Shown here: positions 51,603 through 63,284 of the stretch, piece by piece
Layout of the letters: every line of letters starts with the position of its first letter
How positions within the stretch are numbered: position 1 is the stretch's first letter
Assembly (NCBI GenBank): GCA_014825775.1
Contig: MVAQ01000020.1
Location: forward strand, 62,001 to 126,000
Reading direction: 5' to 3'
Origin: Krasilnikovozyma curviuscula
Lineage: Eukaryota; Basidiomycota; Tremellomycetes; Cystofilobasidiales; Mrakiaceae
DNA: 64,000 nucleotides
The notes under the pieces: model-generated
Told to the model about the DNA's origin: nothing
The model's input: only the letters and a program-made list of their open reading frames with translations
Databases searched by the model: none
Made by a program: the position numbers and the translations under genes

Positions 51603-52901
51603 GGACCGGGGGAATTGGTGCCCAAAGCTGGAAAGGTGTGGATGAAGGATATGATGTTGACGAATACTTTATTATGACTAAACAAATTCAAGGGTGGCTA
51701 TTTATCATCATTGGTGGATTAGGCCAGGCCGAAGCTAGTACGACAGCCTCCCGAATAAGTTTGGGATGCCGACGCCGACACCGACGTGACTGACTAATCC
51801 TCACTTCAGACACACTTAAGCTGATGAGTCAGTGTGCGATTTGACAAGACAGGATAGAGTTAGAGAGGTCAGGGGGGTTTCCTAGGTCAGTCGTGCGGGT
51901 AGAAAAGCGACCACAACAAAGGCGCGTTGCCTGAAGAAAGAGAGACATGTTCGGGTTTAAGTTTTGATTTGCAGAACAAAGCAACAAAGTTTCTTTGATT
52001 GTTTTTCCCCCTGGGAACGCTCACCGTTGTCCATCTACGCTATCTCTAGCGGACTGATGTGATCCATGTTGACAGGAAAACTGGTTGCGTCGACTTGGGC
52101 TTCAACAACACCATCTTCACCGAATATAGTATCAACGCTAGAACCCAGCAGGGTTGAAATGATTGCTCGGAAGCCAAGAAGAAGGGGGGGAGGGGGGAGA
52201 GAAACAGATATGTGAAGTATATTTCTCTTTCTGACAACAAATCTGAATGCTGAGGGCTGGCATGGGGAGCATGGGAAGGTCGATTGGAAAGAACCGGACG
52301 CACTTTTTTTTTAAATTCTCAATAAAGTTGTGTAATTAGGGTAGGTAGACATGAGAAATTGTCCCCCCTACCTTGGCTTGAGTGTATTGGCGCAAGCGAT
52401 GAGGCCGAAGCAATAGCATGAGGTAGCTGAAGAACTCGGGGTAGGGAGAGGGCTCATGTTACCATCAGCTAATTCAGGGAAAGTGTCCGAACTGGAAGTT
52501 GGAATAAGAGATAAGAGGCAGCAGCAACCAGCACAACAGATTCATCTTTATGATGGTTTAGAACTCGACTCAAAGCCTAACATGAAACCTTTGCTAAACA
52601 CAATTATCTCCCCCCAACCAACATCAATATTGGAAACCCCTCTAGAACATTATCGCCGTCATCCTCCTCTCGGCTCGCTTCGTTAAATGCATTCGGCTCC
52701 CGTCCTCTGCCCTGCCCCTCGCCGCCTTCTTCCCCTCACAGGCGGGCAACGGGCTGTCAATTACCAAGATGACATGTATATATAGCGATGCCGGGCGGTG
52801 TGACGGTGTAGCTTTCGCAACGTGGAGTTTGTCGTCCCGCACTTCTTAGCTGACTCCGCCACCAAAGCTGCAGTGCGGCTCATTGAGGGTTCTCACTGCG
52901 A
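51603..52901 (+). other. Longest gene-free stretch, no supported gene
   Basis: About 1.3 kb between two plus-strand genes. A 76-codon plus frame at 52456 and several shorter ones lack motifs or splice partners. G-rich runs occur at 52184-52200 and a nine-T run near 52303. The stretch is likely the extended promoter of the aldolase gene. Confidence 0.45.
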
Positions 52902-52909
52902 TATAAAAG
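52902..52909 (+). promoter_or_regulatory. TATA box of the aldolase gene
   Basis: TATAAAAG, about 70 bp upstream of the ATG at 52975, with a CA-rich leader (CAAAATG context at the start). Sequence and spacing fit a strong fungal core promoter. Confidence 0.65.
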
Positions 52910-52974
52910 GGAAAAGAACAGAAGACGAGTTCACCCCTTCTCATCTTCCAAATATCACTTCCCAAAGAAACAAA

Positions 52975-54332
52975 ATGTCGACAGATTTACTTGCTCTCCC
53001 TGGAACTGTAGCCCCAACGAGGTTGTACGAGGTCAGTGGCACTGTTGCTTTCCCAACTTCACATCCGAAGGAACTGCTGCATCCCAAATAATCTAGAGCC
53101 TCCCACTGAATTCGTTGTTTCCTTGTACTTGCTGTAGCCCCTCAATTTGAGAGGAGCGCTGAAGGACGCCGTCGCCAACAAGAAGGTGTTGTGGGGTGTC
53201 GGACAGAGCATCAACCACAACGACAGCGCTCATATCCTGGCTCTTCTCGGTGCCGACTTCGCCTTCATCGATTGTGAGCAGTAAGTGATCCTCCTCTCCC
53301 ATTTGCTATGCCTTGCCTCTGGAAATACGCATGGGACTGATAGTTTACGCGAGCCACAGTGGTGCTTGGGACTTGGCTCAAATGAGACATTCAATCCAGA
53401 CCTTCAACGCGACAGGAAAGACTGGAGTTATCGTTCGAATCCCAAATATTGACTCCCCTCTATTGAACGTTGCTTTAGACGCTGGTGAGTTCTGTCGCTC
53501 CGTTACTTCCGATCTTCCATCTACCCTTGTTGATCTGTCGCACACGCTTCCAGGTGCATCCGGAATCATGTTACCACACACTGAGACCGTCGAGGAAGTC
53601 GAGAAACTCGTTTCTCTCTGCAGATTTCCAAAGCAAGGTGTCAGGTATGCGCTCGCTTTACCCTCTCGGGCTATCTTTTTTTCACGACGACTAACGGTGT
53701 GTACTTTTTGGATGACAGATCGATCTCTCCTTGGATTTACTACGGTCCAAACAATCTCCCTGCCGTCTGTGACTTGCATAACGAGAAGATCCTTGTCATC
53801 CCCCAGGTCGAGAGTCCCAAGGGTGTCGAGAACTTGGAGGCCATCTTGAAGGTTCCAGGTGCCTATTCATTCTACTTCTGCTCTATTAGGGTTGATTCTG
53901 AGTTGAATGTTTCTCCTCAATATAGGTATCGATGGTATCATGATCGGCTATGGTGACTTGAGATTGACGAGGTACGTCGTCCTGTTTCACTCTCTCATCA
54001 TACTCATTAAAGACTAAACTTGTTCTTTTCATTTCAGTCACATCGGTATCATGGGCACCGAAGGGTTCTACGGCGGCGAAGAACCCGAATGGCTCTCACT
54101 CAAAGCAAGGGTTCAAAAGACCGTCAAAGCCTCTGGAATTCCAGCGATGGGCTTTGCCTTCCCAGGCACAGTAGCCAGGATGATCGACGACGGATTTTAC
54201 TGCCTCATGGCAGTCCCAGACTCCATGGTTATTGCCCAGGCGGGATCAGCTATGTTGGCGGGAGTCAAGGAGGAGGAGGCAGTCCACCGTGGAAAGAGTA
54301 CGAATGGCAGTGTTCACGTTGAGGGCCAGTAG
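52975..54332 (+). CDS. HpcH/HpaI-family aldolase
   Basis: Class II (metal-dependent) pyruvate aldolase of the HpcH/HpaI family, related to bacterial 4-hydroxy-2-oxoheptanedioate aldolase. Seven exons are inferred. Landmarks: LWGVGQSINH, ADFAFIDCEHGAWDL (joined by skipping to the ACAG acceptor near 53360), VIVRIPNIDS, DAGASGIMLPHTET, 'PQVESPKGVENL' holding the metal-binding Glu, and GIDGIMIGYGDLRL holding the metal-binding Asp. The C-terminus has GIPAMGFAFPG and ends VHVEGQ. No signal peptide, so probably cytosolic. The physiological substrate is unknown in fungi; several eukaryotic members are annotated only as aldolase-like citrate lyase proteins. It converges on UXS1. Confidence 0.92.
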
Positions 54333-54703
54333 AGGTGGTCGTTGTGGCCGCATAGAGACAGTGGATGGATAGAAGCAAAGCAAATATGTTTTGTTGGTAT
54401 ATATGGCGAGATTGTGTGTTTCACAGACACCAGCGGTTTTCTATGTCGCAAGGCGCCTGTCGCACATGGCCTTTCTACAGCCTTGCTTTCCGTTGTCGAC
54501 AATATACTCTCAGCTGAGAGAAACGATAATAATATAGCTTTATGGGATTTATGAGAGGCACTGAAGACAAACCGGAATCAGAATAGAGAAGTAATAGGAA
54601 GAATGACTCTACGTTGTGATGAAGAAATGCTGCTGTTTATTACGACGACGAAAGACATGGTCCAAAGCCGAATGCATGAGTAAGTGCTGATCGAGCAAGC
54701 TAC
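54333..54703 (+). other. Convergent intergenic region
   Basis: This 370-bp gap holds the 3' ends of the aldolase and UXS1 genes. It is AT-rich toward the aldolase side, and no gene is seen. Confidence 0.5.
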
Positions 54704-54879
54704 TTAAATGGCGCCTTCAGCGATCTTGGCAGCATAGTATCTGACCATCTCTATAGAAAGCGAAAGAGAAAAGGTGAATCGGCGTCAGTGACCAGCAGCC
54801 AGACCAACACGACTTTATACGAGCAACTAAAGCCGGGAAGCAACTTACCTTCAACACCCAGCTTGACAGTGAATCTAGC

Positions 54880-54910
<31 letters not shown>

Positions 54911-57119
54911 TAAAAAGAAAAAGAAAGGGATCAGGAAAACTGTCAAAATGATGGGGAAAAGGTGCTAAATCACCTTGGTTGCCATTTAAGCTCAGTTTTA
55001 GCTCTCGTTGTGTCAGGACGACGTCTCTGTGGGTCGTCTGATGGCATCTCCTTGTGGATAATGTCGACACGCTTGGCGAGAGGGTTGCCCTGCTCCTTCT
55101 GGACCTCCTCGACGATGTCTCTGACGGCCTCAGCGAATTCAACTGTGAATGTGATGGTACCGGAAACCAACATACATTAAATACGTCAGAATCAACCCAC
55201 ATTTATTGAAGGGGAATAGGAGGGTGGTGATGATGGTAACTGTAATCAAAGGAACTCACGGATAGTGAACTCGTCGTGGTTACCAATGTTGACAGGTCTG
55301 GTCTCATCAGAGTTCATGAGCAAGATCAATCCGTCGACGAGATCGTGGACGTATTGGAAGGATCTGGTCTGAGAACCGTCACCGTACACAGTCATGTCCT
55401 CACCCTTGAGGGCCTGGATGATGAAGTTAGAAACGACTCGTCCATCGTATGGGTTCATTCTTGGACCGAAACTATATTTCAAACGATAATAAAGATTTTA
55501 ATACCCCATGAGAAGCTGTGATGAGAGAGAAGAAGGAATGGGACGAACGTATTGAAGATACGGGCAACTCTGACTTCGACGTTGTCTTGTCTGGCGTAAC
55601 CGTAGCAGAGAGTCTCAGCAACTCTCTTGCCCTCATCATAACAAGCACGGATACCGATTGGGTTGACGTGACCCCAGCTACAATGATTCAAACAAAAAGG
55701 AGGGTTTCTCGTCAGAGCCCCACTCTAACCACAGTGGTACCTCTCAAGTCCTCAATGGAGACTCGGTGGCCAATTCAACAAAGCTAAGACGTACTAATCT
55801 TCTGGCTGTGGGTGGACTTCAGGGTCACCATAAACTTCAGAGGTAGAGGTGATAAGGAATCGAGCCTTCACACGCTTGGCCAAACCCAGCATGTTCAAGG
55901 TACCCAGGAATGAAGTCTTGACGGTCTTGACAGCATTGTATTGGTAGTGTGGTGGGGAAGCTGGACAGGCCAAGTGATAGATTTCTGAGAAGGAGTCTGT
56001 GTGTCAGTACTGAGCCACAACTGCGTTGATGAGACAGGCTTCTTACGGTCAACTTCAATCATAAATGGCTCGACGACATCGTGTCTGATGATTTGGAAGT
56101 TAGGGTGGCCGACCCAGTGAGCAATCTAAAATTGATAAGAATAATACCAGGCAAAATTGTCAGTGAGCCGATTAGCGGAGATGAACACGGCGGATTCGAC
56201 TGACGGTAGTTCTGGAACCAGTGAAGAAGTTATCAATGACGGTAACTTCGTGTCCGAGGAGCATCAATCGATCAACGAGATGGGATCCAACGAAACCAGC
56301 ACCACCAGTACTAATTGCAGAAAGCGAAAAAAAGTTAGTTGAAACCGCGCAGCTGTGAGATTGCACTAGGAGAAATATCGATGAAAAGAGTACTCACACG
56401 AGGATACGCTTTCTGTCAGCATTGGGAAGGAGCTTGACTGGCGGGAAACGTTGGACGGTGGAGTAAGAGATGGAGTTACTGTCGCTGCTACACTCGTGAA
56501 GAGACGGGAGCAAGGGAAAAAAAGGTCAGTTTCGAAAATCTTCCAGCAAGCATGTTTCAGTTGAGACTGATTCAACCTCCCAAACATTGGCGGGTCATTA
56601 TATCAACCAAGGTGAAAAAGATCTTCTACTAACTGGTAGAGAGCAGAAGTTCCATATGGATCTTCCTTGGAGCCAGCAGCTGGGATAGCAGCAGTATCCT
56701 TGACGTAGTTTGGTCTCTACAAGTACAGATCAATCCACAGTAACATCGAATGGTTGTGAGCATGGACGCAAAAGAATAGTTAGTCCAAGGATCTTATTCG
56801 GGAAAGGGCACCTAAAAGGTCGCTGCCAACGCACCAAGTAAAGAGATCTCAAGACGTCCAACTCGACGATAGAGTTGAATCCGAAACGATCAGTTCCGAC
56901 AGTGGTGAGAACTTGTCCCTGTAGATTTCAATATAGAACGTCAGCTCGAATGTCAGAAAACAGGAAAGCAGCCAGCAAAAAATCGAAACGGGAAAGTAGG
57001 AAGGGACGCGATTTTTTCGGTTCACTTCAGCAAAAACTCTCGGGCTGTTCCTCCTCTGATGTATGTCAAAGAAAGATGAGGCAAGGAGTACTTACGTCTT
57101 TTCCTACGTTAGAAGTCAT
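54704..57119 (-). CDS. UXS1: UDP-glucuronate decarboxylase (UDP-xylose synthase)
   Basis: NAD-dependent short-chain dehydrogenase that turns UDP-glucuronate into UDP-xylose, the xylose donor for fungal glycans; in Cryptococcus it feeds capsule polysaccharide. About eleven exons are inferred, the first encoding only MTSNVGKD and one of 26 nt (54849-54874). The protein has the Rossmann loop [34 protein letters not shown], the catalytic Tyr-Lys pair in [23 protein letters not shown], and [13 protein letters not shown] near the C-terminal substrate domain, ending AAKIAEGAI. Residues before the Rossmann loop ([19 protein letters not shown]) have no membrane segment, so cytosolic rather than the Golgi type II form seen in animals. 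Confidence 0.96.
54882..54910 (+). repeat. (GA)n microsatellite in a UXS1 intron
   Basis: About 14 GA units. On the coding (minus) strand this is a (CT)n tract that ends a few bases before the acceptor CGCTAG of the 26-nt exon, so it doubles as that exon's polypyrimidine tract. Confidence 0.9.
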
Positions 57120-57599
57120 GTTTGAGATAATGGGGGTGGGGTGATAGGGTAGATGAACTCGAGAGGGAACAAGGCCCAGGTGATTGTGGCTTCCGCGAGA
57201 CACGCCTGATTGGGCTGTCCCCAGACGCAATATTCGAGCTGTCCGGTTCAGGAAACTGGACGGGCTTCTAGCAGCCCGATCAGGAGCAACTCATTTAGAG
57301 AAAGTTTGTCCCAACAGATCGCCCATTACATGTTATACATGAGAGCGTTCGGTCGGCTTTGTTGACTAAAAATGGTTATTCAACGCGACGATGGACTTGT
57401 CGCGTGAGGACTCTTGTCGCGTATTCCATCACATTTTTTCTCGTAACCTGACCTAGCTTTCCTCCAGTCGTTGTGACAGTTTCAAATATGGCGGTGCTCA
57501 AGAATGAATCTTATGGTATCAAGAACGTTAATGAAGAGGGTATAGGGAGGGTGATCGTAAAGGTTCATAAGAAAAGGAAGGAATCACGAAAGAGAGGAG
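57120..57599 (+). other. Intergenic, UXS1 promoter side
   Basis: This 480-bp gap separates the UXS1 start from the 3' end of the BRE4-like gene, both on minus. A CG-rich patch and a repeated GTCGCG word near 57390-57420 are present. No gene or RNA was recognised. Confidence 0.45.
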
Positions 57600-60500
57600 T
57601 TAGCTGAACAAGTCTTCGAACTGTTGCAGATCAACCTGGACACCAAATGCGTCTTGAAGACTTGATCCAAGATATCTTTACAAAACAGAAACGCCCGCCC
57701 ACAAACAAGTCAGTGGCCAAATCTCAAAAGTACTGGGTAGGCAGTTGTACGCACTCTAACTCAGTCGTCACTCCCTGCATTGCCAACACGTAACTGAAGT
57801 ACAACAAATGCCTAGTATCAGCGCTGTGGCTATCCATGACTGCAGCAAGAGTCTGGGCTTTGTTGAGCAGTCGTAATCGAGCGAGTTCAGCTGGCGGGAG
57901 GTAAGGTGGGAGTGGTGTTTTAAGTTTGAGCGATGATGCGAGAACTGAGAAGAACAAAAGGACGTTTCCAACTAGTTCTCTTCGTTCTACAAATTAGGAG
58001 AGATGTTCAATAGAAGGGCTAAAGGAATAAAAAAACGCGAGGAGCTCACCAGCGTTGACAGGTTGAATAAATTCTCGATAGACGATCTGGTCCCATTCTC
58101 GTCTACTGACGACACATCTCATAGAGTGAAGTCGATCGAGAAGGGTCTGAGACGAGAGAAGAAGAGCGTTATAGAGTTTTTGAGGGAACGGGCCCTTCAT
58201 TCGAGGCTCCTGAGCAGCCGATTTCAAAAGACTACGAAGCTCGATGATGGAGATTTGTAGGTGAAGTTCCCTGGGACAAAATGAATCAATGAATTCATTA
58301 GCATTTGAAGATGACAAAAAAAAAAAAGAAAAAAAAGAAAAAAGAAAAAAAGGACCCACATAGCCATAAATTCTCGAACTGATGAGCGTAGCGAGTTCTT
58401 GAAGGCTGGTGGGAGTAGACGATCTCTCTCTGATGCGAACGACATGTCGGCAAATTCAGACCCCAAGCAGTCGCTCTCGATCCTAGCTGCACTGAAGGTT
58501 CCAACAATTCGGCTGTATATATAGCTCATATCCACCCAAAGTTCGGCCAGATTGATTCTGAGGACTTCTCGAGCCTTACGCGGCCACCAATAACGAGAGA
58601 CAAGTCCAGCCCAGACGACTCCAGCGCTGACAGAGACAACTCTATGCCAGGCTACTGACTTGACATCTCCGGCCTCATTGTCTCTAAGATTGTAGCTAAT
58701 GAGGAAGAAAGAAGAACTTATTTAGTCCATGAGGGACACTACTCAATAGCAATGCGCTCACCTGTACAGAGCCGTTAAGTTGAAAGTGAGGAGAATGAAT
58801 CGTCCAGTGGCAGCATAGTCGGGCATTTTAACGATGAGGTAGAAGCAAGGGATAGAAAAGAAGAATCCAATGAGAGGTAAGATGATGTTGTTGTCCGGGA
58901 ACAGAAGGTAGGCACCAGCAGCGACCAAAGCCCCGAGTCTGCAAGGAGGAAGGAGATTAGGATCAAGCTGGGAAGAAAGAAAAAGGAAATTCATCACTCG
59001 CAATGTTCCCAGAACCCGATGGACTGAGGTGAAGTTGACAGCGCCGATAGTTGGACTCATCTGAAGAGGAAGAGGAGGCGTTAGCACCTGCACGCTCCCA
59101 ACAATCTCTCATGAAAGATATTAACAACACACAGTAGCAAAAAACGCAATCAGAGACCATTCTCCTCTAAACTCGAGGAAGATACTTCCTAACATCTCAG
59201 TGAAAGCGAGGGAAGCCAACATAGCAGTGGCCAGACCAACTTTCTATAGTAAGACGATGCAGATAGGTAGGTCAATGAGTCGTATATTGACTGTGAGATG
59301 AAGAGACTTACTACCGCGTAGCGAATTTCGGGATCTCTGAAGTGAGTCCCGAGTTTCCATATTTGACGAGAGAACTTGCTTCGGGCATTGGGCAGGGTGC
59401 GTGAGTGAGGATTCGTTGCTGTGTCGGGTAGTTCTTTGTTTGTTTTTGGGAACTTAGGTTGAAAATCGCTGGGATCGATAGGCATAAGTTTGGCTGAAAG
59501 GTTTAAGAGAATGTTTTGAGTATAGGTGCTGAGGTTAAAGAGAAGGCAAGGCAAAACACTGACACATTCTTTTCCTCAACGTCTTGCTTTCCTTTCTTAC
59601 TTCACGACGTACCCGGCTTCGAAGACAAGGCACAAGCCTCCACGCCCACCAGAATTTCCTGCCGGTGTTGAACTCCAGTTCTTCTTCTTGGATTTCGCGC
59701 ATCGAGTCCAGCATTGAAATCAATTCAGCAGTAAACTCTTCTAGAGTAAAGATGTAATAGTATACCAAGAAGACGGCGTGTTTCGTCGTGTCTTCAGTTG
59801 GCTCCCCAGCGTCATCTCCACTTTTGACCCCAGGGACTGAGTTGGTGTTGTAGAGTTGTTTGAGAGATGCAACAGACACTCGCTGAAAGTTTGATAGTGC
59901 AGAGGAGAGGGTATCCTTGAGCAGACCAAAGTCAGCTTCGGGAAGGCCAGAAGTGGATGCGAATGTTGAACGGATGGTGAGCAAAGTTGAGGTGACAGTT
60001 TGCTTTTGAAGCAAGCCTCAGAAATCAGCAAGGATACAAGTAAGATAGAAGCGAACTCAAGACTCACATTCAGATGCCTCATACTTGGCCCGATGGTTTC
60101 TCTGACTTCAGCAAAGAGATTCGCATCTGACGCCAACTTCTCAGCTTCTTCATCAACTTCCTCCTCCTCTTGCTCCTCTCCTTCAGGTGGCGGAACAAGC
60201 GTTTTCCCACCGTAAATGCTGAAGTAGCTGTGGTTGGCTTTAGCAGCCTCAACCTTCTCCATCCTAGGCGATTGAAACCGTTCGCCAAAATGGTCAATCG
60301 TCCCATCTTCCTTTTCACGGCCTTTTACTACAATGCGACCTTCCTTCTCGGCCTTCAGAAGCTCGAGCTGGAGGCCCGTTCCGCCTCGGAGACCGGTGAT
60401 GTGTTGAGCAAGGCGTGTCAGCGACTCGACCACGGCTAGGTAAGACGATTTCGTCTGCTGAAGTCGAGGATCCAGAAGCTCCGAGTTCGCTTCCGAGAGA

Positions 60501-62915
60501 TTCTTCTTAAGTGTGATGAATGCTTTCTCATGTGCCTGTACGGCAGCTGAAAGTGATTGCTGGGTTGGGTTTACGCCTTCGTCGAGGAGGAACGTCCTGT
60601 TGAGGAGAGTAACCAGGGTAGAGAAGGACTCAAGAGTCACGCTGATGTCGCTTTGGAGTTTTGATGTCGCACTGTGAGGCCAGAGGGTGAAGCAGACGAC
60701 GTTAGAGGTGATGGACCTGGATGTATAAAGAAGGGTCAACAGGTCGGTCTGTAATGAGAACTTGGTGATTTGGTGAAGGACTTACCCAATTAAGATAATC
60801 TCCAGCGTCTCAAGAAGTTTCCTCAAACCACCTTCTTTGACAATGACAGTGAATATCGTGATGGCAGCCATTGACGTCGCCGTGTTGAATGACGGTTTAT
60901 TGACACGATTCTACTCATCCAAAAATGGCTCCTCATCAGAACGCAACCCTTCAAAGATACAGAAAGGAAATACCGACTTTGGTCCATGCAAGCGTACAGC
61001 ATGCTCCACCCAAGAACACAAACACACACAGCAAGTCACTCCATTGCCGTATCCAGCTACCTTCGTGGAAGACACTCTCGATGAAGCGGATGGTAAAGAC
61101 AGCAACCAGGCAGACAAAGGAAGAGAAGACCGACATATAGAGACAGAACATGTCTGCTTCTAGCATTGATCCGATGGATTTCGCTGAGAGCAAGCAAGTA
61201 AGCAAGAAGGGTCAGCATGCGCGTTCGATGAAATAAGTGAGGAGGCTTTGAGGCTCACCAGGCGCATAGTAGACGCAGATGGTAGCGACTGTGTGAGCAT
61301 TTGCCGGACTGGGTAAAAGACCATTGAGAGTAGGATTGAAAGTCCACAACGACGTGAGGAGGTAAGCGATCGAGCACTTGAGGATGTCTCTCTCTGCCCT
61401 GGTCAGAGGTCGCTGCCACCATTTCTTGGCTGGCACTGGCTTGTTTGTCGATGCTGATGAAGTGAGGGGAGTTGCAGGAGGCGGAACTGTTGTTTCAAGG
61501 GAAGAATTCGTTCTTGATGGTTGTTGAGATTGGCGTGGCTGGGCATGTCGGTATAGAGATGACGAGAAGGAAGCTGAGGTCTTGCCTGTGAATCCTGAGT
61601 CTGTCGTATCATATCGATCTTCGAGGCGGTTCTCAGACCCGATGAAACCCCAGAACTCATCCTTAGTAGGAACTGGAGGCAAGTCAATTTTATGGGGTCT
61701 CGGCGTTCCCTCTTCCTCCCCTTCTTCACTGCCGCTCTGTCCAAAGGTCACGGCGCCTTCATGGCCAACAGCGCCGAACGTCTCAGCCAAGGAGTGCCTA
61801 CCACTAGTTCTGAATTGAGGGTTTCCATCTTCGTCAACCCAATCGGCAGGGGCGGCAATTGAAAGAGTCTCCGGTGAGTGCGACATAGGTGGGGGTGAAC
61901 CCACAACCTGCGAGATCCCCGAATGAAGTCTTGCATGGAATCCAACATTAGATTCTTCATCCTGATATTCTTCGTCGTCTTCTTGTACACTTCCAATGTT
62001 GCCTGTATGGGATCGATCTTCCGCCAGACGGTGGAACTGATCGAGCGCTGAGGTCGTACCACTGGAGGTCTCATTGTTGAACTGGGATAATTGATGGGGT
62101 ATGATCCTACCTGGAGACGAAGCGGTGGAAGATGAGAGCGAGCCATTGTGCGGTGAAATTTGATCACTTGTGTTGAGATGGCTGAGGATGGACCGTCGCT
62201 TTCGGATCGAAAAGTAGGATGGTGAAAGTGGTGGACGAGTTGTCTGTTCATGGGTTGCTGCTGCTGATGATGTTAATGCAGAGGGAGAAGTGACAAGTTC
62301 AAATTGACTCCAAGCTTCCATTCCATCTTCTTCAAGTACAGTTGATCTTTTGTTCGTGTTGGACGCCAGTTCCTTCCCTTTTCCCTTGTCCGCCGTACCA
62401 TTTGGCGCTTGAACTAACGTTTGAGCTACGGAGAATCCTCTGACTGGAGCTGGTTTTGATAGATCTCCAGCTGAGGATGGTGGTTTGACGTAGATGTCAT
62501 GGACTGCGGCTGGAGTGTGCAGGGGAAGGGAGCCAGGGGTAGCACCCATTATTCCTTGACCAAAATCTCTCCAAGACTCTCTTCGAATGCTCATCGAAGT
62601 AGCCCGAGCTCCACCACCAGTACTTGTTCTCTGTCGAGCTCCTGGTAGTCTTCTTTGAGCGATGTTCCCGCCTGCTGCTAGAGGGAGACCCATCACCACC
62701 CCTGACGGAATTGTACTTTCAATCCCAACATCCTCTGAAGCAGCTCTCACACCTTTACTGACAAGCAGATTTGAAGGGAGTGTGTAAACCTGGAGGCTTC
62801 GTGGGTGATTACGGAGGGAACCATAATTCTGTAGCTGCTGCTGTCCCTTCGAGGTGGGGCTATGGAGGACACTAGAGCTTCCTGATGCTGGAGCTGAGCT
62901 GGAGTCTGATTCCAT
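57600..62915 (-). CDS. BRE4-like multi-span membrane protein (FUSC/ALMT-type fold)
   Basis: A large multi-exon gene (about ten or more exons; first exon about 61258-62915). The N-terminal 500 residues are Ser/Thr/Pro-rich and hydrophilic with no motif. The membrane part follows: AERDILKCSIAYLLTSLWTF, NAHTVATICVYYAPG, then SIGSMLEADMFCLYMSVFSS and NKPSFNTATSMAAITIFTVI, matching DUF2421/BRE4 family text. A long soluble domain holds an acidic stretch (EEQEEEEVDEEAEKL) and GLRGGTGLQLELLKAEKEGR. A second membrane block, KVGLATAMLASLAF ... EFRGEWSLIAFFATVMSPTIGA ... LGALVAAGAYLLFP ... WHRVVSVSAGVVWAGLVSRYWWP, completes it. BRE4 loss in yeast gives brefeldin A sensitivity; family members are Golgi/endosomal and probably anion channels or transporters. 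The end (FEDLFS) is taken at the first stop at 57600. Confidence 0.85.
58313..58351 (+). repeat. A-rich homopolymer tract in an intron
   Basis: An almost pure A tract with single G interruptions lies in a BRE4-like intron; on the coding strand it is a T tract just after the donor GTGGGT. Confidence 0.85.
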
Positions 62916-63284
62916 CTGAAGTTTATATTCTTAATCACTACTGAGCTATAAGGATAAAGGTCGCATGGTAATGAGTTTGGGTTTGGTAACTGAGTGTTGG
63001 CGGACAGCAGGTAGCTGTTTCCCTCGACCAAACATTTCGTGCACTTGACGTCCTTCTAAAAAATTGAATAAACACTGAGAGTCTACCAGTGGAAATGACA
63101 TCGTGATTGGCTTCAACGTCCGCTGAATCTAACAATTCGGGTTCAACGTTGTCGCGCACAGGTTAGGAAGTAACACAGGTCAAACGGTCGGAGAGCCTTG
63201 CGTTCATAGAGTCGAGTTCAGCAAAGCAGAAAAGGGGGTATCAAATTCAACCAGTACAGAAAAGGAAGACAACAAAAAATCTAA
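62916..63284 (+). other. Intergenic, promoter side of the BRE4-like gene
   Basis: This 370-bp gap separates the BRE4-like start from the stop codon of the partial gene, both on minus. Nothing recognisable is present. Confidence 0.45.

Noticed and set aside
52456..52686. 76-codon plus-strand frame in the long gap before the aldolase
   Set aside because: No domain or conserved composition and no promoter; probably random.
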